From Candidatus Micrarchaeota archaeon CG_4_10_14_0_2_um_filter_60_11 (GTDB taxonomy: Archaea; Micrarchaeota; Micrarchaeia; Norongarragalinales; Norongarragalinaceae): a DNA stretch of 5,812 nt. Both the position numbers and the translations under genes were made by a program. Location of the stretch: the NCBI GenBank assembly GCA_002792915.1, contig PFPF01000025.1, positions 1 through 5,812 of the forward strand, written 5' to 3'. The stretch's first letter is position 1. The number at the start of each line of letters is the position of its first letter. Below are positions 1-4,727 of the stretch, piece by piece. Below the pieces are notes generated by a model, which saw nothing but the letters and a program-made list of their open reading frames with translations, was not told where the DNA came from and searched no databases.

Positions 1-1
1 A

Positions 2-1987
2 GGCCTAGGCGACGTGGTGCCCGCCGACGCCAAGATACTCTCGGGGGGAATTTCCGCCGACCAGGCTGCGCTCACGGGAGAGTCGCTTCCCGTCGAGGCG
101 CGCGAGGGCGACATCATCTTCACCGGCTCGACCGTCAAGCGCGGCGAGGCGCGCTGCGCGGTAGTCAACACGGGCATGCGCACTTACTTCGGCAAGACGG
201 TTGAACTCGTCAGCATCGCCAAGCCGAAATCCAAAACCGAGGAAATCATGTTCACGCTTTCCAAGAACGTGGGTTACGCCGGCGCGGCGCTCTTCCTGGT
301 CGTGCTCGCGTACGCGCTCTACGCGGGCACGAAGCCCTCGGTCATTGTCACGCTGGCCGTCCTGTTCATAGGCGGCGGCATACCCGCCGCGCTGCCCGTA
401 ATGTTCACAATCTCCCAGTCCAAGGGCGCGACGGACTTGTCCAAGAAGAACATCCTCGTCACGAAGCTCGATTCCATAGAGAACGCCGCGTCCGTCGAGG
501 TGCTCTGCCTCGACAAGACCGGAACGCTCACGATGAACGAGCTCGAGGTCCGCGAAGCGATTCCCATCGGGAAGTGCGGCGCGTTCGAACTGGTTGCGCT
601 GGCCGCGCTCGCTTCGAGCGAGGGAAGCAAGGATTCCATAGACGCGGCGGTGATAAGGCACGCCGCGGCGACAAAAGCGAAGCTGGACGGCTGCGTCCAG
701 ACGGCATACAAGCCGTTCGAGCCCGCCACCAAGAGGGCCGAAGGCACGGTCTCGCAGGGAAGCAAGCGCTTCCTCGCGGTGAAAGGCGCGCCGCAGACCA
801 TCGCTTCGCTCTGCAAAGCCACCGCCGCGCAAAAGGCGCAGCTCGACCGCAGCGTTGAAGAGCTTTCCAAGAAGGGCTGCCGCGCGCTGGCGGTCGCACG
901 CTCGGAGTGCGGGAACTTCGAAAAGCTGACGCTAGTGGGCGTCATCGGGCTGGGCGACCCGCTGCGGCCGGATTCGGCCGAAACCATCGCCGCGCTCCGC
1001 GAAGCGGGAGTGAAACCCATCATGCTCACGGGCGACAACATCGCGGTCGCGCGCGAAATAGCCGCGCAGGCGGGCATTGGCACGCGCATCGCGCGCATTT
1101 CCGAGATAAGGGCGCTGCCCGAGAGGGAGCAGGCGGACGCGGTGCTCGCGAGCGGCGGGATAGCCGAGATTTATCCCGAGGACAAGTTCTGGGTCGTGAA
1201 GCTGATTCAGTCCCGCGGGAAGATGGTGGGCATGACGGGCGACGGCGTGAACGACGCTCCCGCGCTGAAGCAGGCCGAGCTCGGCATCGCCGTCAGCACC
1301 GCGACGGACGTCGCGAAAGCCGCGGCGGGAATGGTGCTCACCGAGCCGGGGACTAAAGTGATACTAGAGGCGGTGAAGACGAGCCGCGAGGCGTTCCAGC
1401 GCATGCTCACCTGGACCGTGAAGAAGGTCGCGCGCTCGATACAGTTCATGCTCATACTCATGGCGGGTTTCTTCTGGTTCCACGACGTCATCGTTTCCAT
1501 CAACGGGCTCATCTTCCTCATGATAATCAACGACTTCCTCACCATGTCCCTCGCAATCAACAACTCGCGCGCCTCCAAGAAGCCCAACCTGTGGGAGCTG
1601 GGGAGCATAACGCGCGCCTCGGCTTTCGTTGGCGTGCTGTTCTTCCTCATCGAGCTCGCCGTGCTCGCCATGGGCGTGAAGTGGTTCGGGCTGGACTTGG
1701 GCGGCATCCAGACGCTCATGACGCTTTCGCTCGTCTACACGGGGCAGCTGGGCATCTACATAATCCGCGAGCGCGGGCGCTTCTGGCAGTCGTGGCCGCA
1801 CAAGTACGTCGCCGCCACGCTCTGGTTCGCGGTGGTGGTGTTCTCGCTGATAGCGCTTTACGGCGCGGGCATGGCGGCGCTCACCGGCCGCGAGATACTC
1901 GCGACGTTCGCGGTTTGCGCGGCGGCCGTGCTCCTCACGGACTTCCCGAAGCACTGGGTTTACGGCAAGGTCGGAATCAGGTATTGA
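2..1987 (+). CDS. P-type ATPase, P-IIIA proton-pump class (5' partial)
   Basis: ATP-driven cation pump of the cytoplasmic membrane; its closest class is the plasma-membrane H+-ATPases (P-IIIA). Numbering below is from the GTG at 14, which is an internal valine: the frame is open to the left edge (GLGDVVPADAKIL), so the gene begins outside the window. Seen in order: actuator-domain TGES (residues 21-24), two membrane helices about 84-135 with an M4 PAALP motif, the phosphorylation site DKTGTLT (Asp167, base 512), nucleotide-binding KGAP (257-260), MLTGDN (337-342), hinge TGDGVNDAP (bases 1235-1261), then hydrophobic M5-M10. M6 carries Asp507 in INDFLTM, the counterpart of the proton-binding Asp of plant pumps. 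The short nucleotide domain fits P-III. About 661 residues are visible; family members of about 800 imply roughly 140 missing (actuator start and M1-M2). The class is secure; proton as the substrate is inferred. Confidence 0.93.
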   Translation, partial: GLGDVVPADAKILSGGISADQAALTGESLPVEAREGDIIFTGSTVKRGEARCAVVNTGMRTYFGKTVELVSIAKPKSKTEEIMFTLSKNVGYAGAALFLVVLAYALYAGTKPSVIVTLAVLFIGGGIPAALPVMFTISQSKGATDLSKKNILVTKLDSIENAASVEVLCLDKTGTLTMNELEVREAIPIGKCGAFELVALAALASSEGSKDSIDAAVIRHAAATKAKLDGCVQTAYKPFEPATKRAEGTVSQGSKRFLAVKGAPQTIASLCKATAAQKAQLDRSVEELSKKGCRALAVARSECGNFEKLTLVGVIGLGDPLRPDSAETIAALREAGVKPIMLTGDNIAVAREIAAQAGIGTRIARISEIRALPEREQADAVLASGGIAEIYPEDKFWVVKLIQSRGKMVGMTGDGVNDAPALKQAELGIAVSTATDVAKAAAGMVLTEPGTKVILEAVKTSREAFQRMLTWTVKKVARSIQFMLILMAGFFWFHDVIVSINGLIFLMIINDFLTMSLAINNSRASKKPNLWELGSITRASAFVGVLFFLIELAVLAMGVKWFGLDLGGIQTLMTLSLVYTGQLGIYIIRERGRFWQSWPHKYVAATLWFAVVVFSLIALYGAGMAALTGREILATFAVCAAAVLLTDFPKHWVYGKVGIRY

Positions 1988-1992
1988 CCACC

Positions 1993-2562
1993 TTAGTCCC
2001 TCACGAAGCCGAACCGCTTGTTTTGCGCGGTCATCCTCACGAAGTGCGCCAGCCGCTTCCGGAAAGATTCGGGGGAATAGTGCCGCTGGCCCTCGATGTA
2101 CGCGACGCGGATGCGCTTGTAACCCTCTGGGAATTTTTTGAAGTGCTTCCACGCCGCCGGGTTTTTCCTCAACGCGGCGGAAACGTCCCTCGCCAGCCTG
2201 ACTTTGAGGTGGTCCGCCTTCGCGTCGTACGCGTGCGCAATCGCCTTCAAGCCTGCCTGGGTCATCCTTTTTTGCGCGATTAGCACGCGGACGCGCTCCT
2301 TGTTCAGCTGCGAGAGCTGGCTGTTTGCGCGGCGTGGGGTGAAGCGTTGGGCGTAGCGTTCGCCGTCAATCCGCTTGACGGTGCCGTCAATCCACCCGAA
2401 GCACAGCGCCTCGTCCACCGCGTCGTTGTAGGAAACGCGCGGCTTGCCCGAGTGTTTCCGGTAGTAAACGAGCCAAACCTCGCGTTCCTTGGCGCCGTTT
2501 TTTGCCAGCCAAGCGCGCCACGCCTTTCGGTCGGCAGCGTAAAACGTTTTGCCCAGTTTCAT
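1993..2562 (-). CDS. YdeI/OmdA-family protein (bacteriocin-protection-like)
   Basis: A 189-residue soluble, lysine/arginine-rich protein of the YdeI/OmpD-associated family. The biochemical activity of the family is not established; some members are annotated as bacteriocin-protection proteins. Family signatures are visible: EALCFGWIDG (51-60), RYAQRFTPRR (69-78) and a C-terminal OmdA-like helical segment starting ALRKNPAAWKHF (130-141) and running to about 180. There is no signal peptide or membrane segment. The length is typical and the frame is intact. The ATG at 2562 is preceded on the minus strand by a purine tract containing GGAAGG, a plausible Shine-Dalgarno, which supports this start. 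Its stop lies 5 nt from the stop of the ATPase, with which it converges, so the two are not co-transcribed. The family is best known in bacteria, so transfer into an archaeal genome is possible but unproven. Confidence 0.88.
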   Translation of the reverse strand: MKLGKTFYAADRKAWRAWLAKNGAKEREVWLVYYRKHSGKPRVSYNDAVDEALCFGWIDGTVKRIDGERYAQRFTPRRANSQLSQLNKERVRVLIAQKRMTQAGLKAIAHAYDAKADHLKVRLARDVSAALRKNPAAWKHFKKFPEGYKRIRVAYIEGQRHYSPESFRKRLAHFVRMTAQNKRFGFVRD

Positions 2563-2586
2563 GTTTTCCTTCCTTCTTTTCTTTCA

Positions 2587-2624
2587 TCAAAGTTTCTTTT
2601 CTTCGGGAAGAAAAGAAAGTTTGA
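2587..2624 (-). promoter_or_regulatory. Long leader hairpin upstream of the YdeI-like gene
   Basis: An inverted repeat is read directly in the sequence. An 11-bp perfect stem (2593-2603 with 2608-2618) closes a 4-nt loop (2604-2607). A G/G mismatch (2592/2619) and five further pairs (2587-2591 with 2620-2624) extend it. One arm is all pyrimidine and the other all purine. It lies 25-62 nt before the start codon of the leftward gene, so if transcription starts upstream it falls in the 5' leader. A second copy of the pyrimidine decamer TTCTTTTCTT (+ strand, 2574-2583) lies between the hairpin and the start codon, so two alternative pairings are possible. It has no gene to terminate on the plus strand. 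A regulatory role is inferred. Confidence 0.5.
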
Positions 2625-2702
2625 GTCAGACCGTCCGTCACTCATCACATTTCAGAGTGTAACAATTAATGGGGTCATCATCCGCTAAACCTAATGCAAA
2701 CG

Positions 2703-2710
2703 GTTTTTAT
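2703..2710 (+). promoter_or_regulatory. Putative archaeal TATA box for the small membrane protein
   Basis: GTTTTTAT is preceded by the purine-rich GCAAACG, a possible BRE. It is centred about 42 nt before the ATG at 2749, so transcription would start near 2732-2736, giving a leader of roughly 15 nt just long enough to hold the Shine-Dalgarno. Assigned by position and AT-richness only. Confidence 0.4.
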
Positions 2711-2733
2711 TCAAGGTTTCGGTAGTAGGTAAG

Positions 2734-2741
2734 GGAAGGTG
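2734..2741 (+). promoter_or_regulatory. Shine-Dalgarno of the small membrane protein
   Basis: GGAAGGTG lies 7 nt before the ATG at 2749. It fixes that start and leaves no reason to choose a later methionine. Confidence 0.55.
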
Positions 2742-2748
2742 CATTTTC

Positions 2749-3159
2749 ATGAAGGGCTTGATTGAGTGGTTCGGCGAAAGGGAAAACCAGTACCTGTTCG
2801 GCCACGTCGCGGGAGTTTTCGCGCTCGCGCTAATCGCGCAACTCGTCGAAAAGGACTTCACTCAGTGGGCGTTCCCGGCAATCGTGCTCCTCGCCGCATC
2901 CAGCTTCACTTACTTCTACCCCGTCGAATCCATCAAGAAGCAGGGCTTGTTCGCGGAATACATGATAGAGCTGCGCCTGCTGTGGCTCGTGGTGTTCAGC
3001 GTGCTCGCGGAGTACGCCGCGTACATGTTCACCGAACTGGGCTACGACCCGCTCGAGCACTTGCTGGCGCTCGCGGCAATCGCCGTAGGCCTGCTCGTGG
3101 CGTTCTACTGCCGCGCAAAGCTGAAGAAAAAAATCGTAGCGAACCGCGGCTGGAACTGA
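2749..3159 (+). CDS. Hypothetical four-helix membrane protein
   Basis: I do not recognise a family for this 136-residue protein. Four hydrophobic stretches are visible at about 17-34, 41-59, 74-94 and 103-121. The loop after helix 2 (ESIKKQ) and the C-terminal tail (RAKLKKK) are basic, so the positive-inside rule puts both ends in the cytoplasm. Acidic or polar residues sit near or within helices (Glu74, Glu88, Glu103, His104, Cys121), but no catalytic motif stands out. A Shine-Dalgarno and TATA-like box precede it, codon use resembles that of its neighbours, and it ends 4 nt from the stop of the convergent hydrolase, so it is probably a real single-gene transcript. The function is unknown; a structural or small transport-associated membrane protein are only possibilities. 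Confidence 0.75.
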   Translation: MKGLIEWFGERENQYLFGHVAGVFALALIAQLVEKDFTQWAFPAIVLLAASSFTYFYPVESIKKQGLFAEYMIELRLLWLVVFSVLAEYAAYMFTELGYDPLEHLLALAAIAVGLLVAFYCRAKLKKKIVANRGWN

Positions 3160-3177
3160 AAAACTACTTTTGTTTTT
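3160..3177. terminator. Oligo-T/oligo-A junction, possible bidirectional terminator
   Basis: Between and just beyond the two convergent stops the plus strand has TTTTGTTTTT (3168-3177), right after the small membrane gene. The minus strand has TTTTT (3163-3159), right after the hydrolase stop. Archaeal RNA polymerase terminates at oligo-T tracts without needing a hairpin, so one short stretch could end both transcripts. No stem-loop is seen. Confidence 0.4.
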
Positions 3178-3631
3178 CCGCGAGGTAGAGCATGAGCCCC
3201 GCGAGCGCGAACAGGACGCAGGCAACTGCGGCAACCTCGTAAGTGGCGAAGCCGGCCAGCGGGTTGCCCTTGAAAGGCAGGAAGGGGTTCTGGTCGGCGT
3301 AAACCAGCGAGTCGATGAACACGTGCAGCCAGGCGCCGGCAACGGCTGAGAAAAGGTAGTCGCGCAGCGGGCGCTTGCGTTGGAACAACTCGAAGCGGTC
3401 GAACAGGGATCGGTATTTGAACGCAACGAAGCCCAGCAATAGCGCTATTACGAGGGCGCCGAAGTAAGAGTGCAGCAGTCCGTGCTGTTGCGCGTCGAAG
3501 CCGAGCGTCCATAAGAGGCCCTCCAGGTCGGGCAACAGGGAAGCGGCAAGGAAAACTGGGAACGAAACGATCGGGGAAAGCGCGGCTGCGAAGAAGAGCG
3601 CGGGGCCGGCGTGGTAAGGCGTGAAAGGCAT
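3164..3631 (-). CDS. Membrane-bound metal-dependent hydrolase, YdjM-like
   Basis: A 155-residue integral membrane protein resembling the YdjM / membrane-bound metal-dependent hydrolase families (PF04307-like, DUF457-like). These are thought to bind metal through His and Asp residues at the membrane face; substrates are unknown. Visible signatures: N-terminal MPFTPYHAGP with His7; ASLLPDLEG with Asp35 and Glu37; HGLLHSYFGA with His50 and His54; and AWLHVFIDSL with His103 and Asp107. Hydrophobic segments lie at about 10-33, 57-71, 93-110 and 129-150. All expected His/Asp positions are present and the length suits the family, so it looks intact. The ATG at 3631 has no Shine-Dalgarno but lies about 29 nt from a TATA box, suggesting a leaderless or near-leaderless message. 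It converges with the small membrane gene. Family assignment is fairly sure; activity is unproven. Confidence 0.82.
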   Translation of the reverse strand: MPFTPYHAGPALFFAAALSPIVSFPVFLAASLLPDLEGLLWTLGFDAQQHGLLHSYFGALVIALLLGFVAFKYRSLFDRFELFQRKRPLRDYLFSAVAGAWLHVFIDSLVYADQNPFLPFKGNPLAGFATYEVAAVACVLFALAGLMLYLAEKQK

Positions 3632-3656
3632 GTGACTTGTTGAAGGTTACGGGGAG

Positions 3657-3664
3657 TTTTAAAA
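3657..3664. promoter_or_regulatory. Palindromic TATA box between divergent genes
   Basis: TTTTAAAA is a perfect palindrome in an otherwise GC-rich gap and reads the same on both strands. Its centre is about 29 nt from the hydrolase start (3631, minus) and about 37 nt from the nitroreductase start (3698, plus). With the usual archaeal start 25-28 nt from the TATA centre, it could serve both genes. The leftward message would then be almost leaderless; the rightward one would begin near 3687 with a leader of roughly 10 nt. Confidence 0.55.
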
Positions 3665-3697
3665 GACGCGGGTGTAATGCTTTCCGGTGGGTTGGGA

Positions 3698-4207
3698 ATG
3701 GACGTCGTAGAGGCGATAAGGACGCGGCGCAGCATAAGGAAGTTCAAGCAATGCGCGCTTGACTCGAACCAGGTGCAGGCGTTCAAGGACGCGGTGCGCT
3801 GGGCGCCGAGCGCGCACAATTTGGAGAGCAGGAAATTCTATTTCGTTTTCGACCAGACCAAGGTCAAGGACTTGTGCGCGGTCACGCTCAACAAGTTCGA
3901 ACCCGTAATGCCGCTCGTGGTGGTCGCGTGCGCGGACTGCCGCCGGACTGGTTCGCTGGACAAGTACGCGATAATGGACGTCGCGGCGTCCGTGGAAAAC
4001 CTGCTGCTGGCGGTGCACGGCTTGGGGCTGGGCGCGGTTTGGGTGGGCGCGTTCGACGCGGGCGAAGCCAGGAAGATACTCAAGATTCCCGACGGCTTTG
4101 AACCGCTCGTGCTCGTGCCAATCGGCATGCCGACCGACCCGCGTCGCGCAGGAAGCCGGAAGAGGAAACGCTGGAAATCGCCTGACGGTGAAAAAAAATG
4201 GAAGTAA
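3698..4207 (+). CDS. Nitroreductase-family FMN protein
   Basis: A 169-residue flavoprotein of the nitroreductase family; members bind FMN and use NAD(P)H to reduce nitro compounds, quinones or flavins, usually as cytoplasmic dimers. Seen: N-terminal MDVVEAIRTRRSIRKF with the FMN-phosphate-binding arginines (8-15), WAPSAHN at about 35-41 (family consensus APSAGN, so His replaces Gly), the helix DVAASVENLLLAVHGLGLG, then AVWVGAF and IPDGFEPLVLVPIGMP near the end. An in-frame ATG at 3677 would add seven residues. I prefer 3698 because the family normally begins here, the predicted transcript start (about 3687) lies beyond 3677, and GGTGG precedes 3698. The C-terminus is very basic (SRKRKRWK). 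The gene ends in an A8 run and overlaps the next ORF by 10 nt, so the two are probably co-transcribed and translationally coupled. The physiological substrate cannot be told. Confidence 0.88.
   Translation: MDVVEAIRTRRSIRKFKQCALDSNQVQAFKDAVRWAPSAHNLESRKFYFVFDQTKVKDLCAVTLNKFEPVMPLVVVACADCRRTGSLDKYAIMDVAASVENLLLAVHGLGLGAVWVGAFDAGEARKILKIPDGFEPLVLVPIGMPTDPRRAGSRKRKRWKSPDGEKKWK
4187..4191 (+). promoter_or_regulatory. Internal Shine-Dalgarno for the HTH regulator
   Basis: GGTGA lies inside the end of the nitroreductase gene, 6 nt before the ATG at 4198. It supports that start and translational coupling. The spacer between it and the ATG consists wholly of the A run. Confidence 0.6.
4191..4198 (+). 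repeat. A8 homopolymer at the gene overlap
   Basis: Eight adenines cover the last codons of the nitroreductase and the A of the next ATG. In the upstream frame they read as the heptamer A_AAA_AAA (4192-4198), the X_XXY_YYZ pattern of -1 slippery sites. Slippage itself is not shown by the sequence. Confidence 0.6.
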
Positions 4208-4719
4208 CGCTTGACAGGGACTCGTTCAAGGCGCTCGCAAGCGAGAAGCGCGTGCAACTGCTGAAGGCACTGCTTGAGCGTGGCAAGACCGCGAGCGAGC
4301 TGGCGCGCGAAACTGCCGTGAGCGTGCAGGCTGCTGCAATGCACCTGGAAAAAATCGAGGCGGCGGGGCTAATCGAGCGCCGCAGGAACGGCAAGTGGGT
4401 TTACTACGACTTGACCGGAAAAGGCAGGGGCGTGCTCGAGCCCGCGGCAGGGCACAGGGTTTGGCTTACGCTTTCGCTGGGCGCGCTGCTTGCGGTCGGC
4501 GGGTTGTGGAAGCTGTTTTACGGCGGGCAGGCGGGGAATTTCGCCGGAAGGGGCGAAACCGTGTTGGATGCCGCGGAAAAAATGACTACTGCCGCACAGG
4601 CGATGCCGCCCATACCCGCGCAGGCAGTCGACGGGCTCGGCTTGGCGCTGTTGGTGGCGGGCTGCCTGCTGTTCGGCTACTCTTTGCACCGCGTGCTCGC
4701 GTCGAGGCGGTCGAACTGA
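4198..4719 (+). CDS. ArsR-type winged-HTH protein with two C-terminal TM helices
   Basis: A 173-residue DNA-binding protein that is probably anchored in the membrane. Residues 1-75 form an ArsR-like winged helix: a helix containing LASEKRVQLLKALLERG, helix 2 about 31-38 (TASELARE), an alanine-rich recognition helix about 43-55, and a wing LIERRRNGKWVYYDLT (58-73). Two hydrophobic segments follow, about 88-107 and 146-163, separated by a polar loop of about 38 residues; a basic tail (LASRRSN) ends it. Because the HTH must be cytoplasmic, the loop is predicted outside and the tail inside. HTH domains with a C-terminal membrane hairpin are common in archaea. No ArsR metal-binding Cys cluster is seen; the sole Cys (156) lies in helix 2. 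It overlaps the nitroreductase by 10 nt and may regulate this cluster or its own promoter, which is inferred from position only. Confidence 0.85.
   Translation: MEVTLDRDSFKALASEKRVQLLKALLERGKTASELARETAVSVQAAAMHLEKIEAAGLIERRRNGKWVYYDLTGKGRGVLEPAAGHRVWLTLSLGALLAVGGLWKLFYGGQAGNFAGRGETVLDAAEKMTTAAQAMPPIPAQAVDGLGLALLVAGCLLFGYSLHRVLASRRSN
4704..4707 (+). promoter_or_regulatory. Weak Shine-Dalgarno bearing on the GT start
   Basis: GAGG lies 8 nt before the CTG at 4716, but 17 nt before the TTG at 4725 and 20 nt before the ATG at 4728. No better-placed purine motif precedes the ATG, so spacing favours the CTG start. Confidence 0.35.
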
Positions 4720-4727
4720 AAATATTG

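Larger units (their letters stand above)
2563..2748. other. Divergent intergenic region, visibly less GC-rich
   Basis: This 186-nt gap separates the leftward YdeI-like gene from the rightward small membrane protein. It contains the ydeI-like leader with its hairpin, a possible minus-strand TATA-like AT patch around 2664-2670 (AATTAAT), and the TATA box and Shine-Dalgarno of the rightward gene. Short ORFs can be drawn through it, but they are extensions of shadow frames and have no family signature. Confidence 0.6.

Noticed and set aside
14..16. GTG at 14 as the start of the P-type ATPase
   Set aside because: The frame is open upstream to the window edge with the conserved GDVVPADAKI context, and the actuator domain and M1-M2 would be missing. 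It is an internal valine codon.
319..2152. Long minus-strand ORFs opposite the ATPase (319-1098, 1207-1719, 1364-2152)
   Set aside because: They are Ser/Arg/His-rich translations with no family signature that lie antisense to a strongly conserved gene. GC-rich third positions make stops rare in such frames.
2601..2606. C(UUCG)G tetraloop at the tip of the leader hairpin
   Set aside because: The bases CTTCGG are present, but that register forms mostly wobble or mismatched pairs outward. The perfect 11-bp stem is centred two bases further right.
2639..2659. CACTC/GAGTG inverted repeat as an operator
   Set aside because: Only 5 bp with an 11-nt spacer, which is expected by chance, and it is not placed against a clear promoter.
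2347..2688. Plus-strand 113-residue ORF across the YdeI-like gene and its leader
   Set aside because: It lies antisense to a recognisable family member, has no motif and no convincing ribosome-binding site, and its tail is translated intergenic DNA.
3677..3697. ATG at 3677 as the nitroreductase start
   Set aside because: It adds seven non-conserved residues, lies only 13 nt from the TATA box, and would fall upstream of the predicted transcript start.
4719..4726. AAATATT-like patch before the glycosyltransferase as a TATA box
   Set aside because: It is only a few nt from the start codons, too close for archaeal initiation, and the gene sits in a tight operon.
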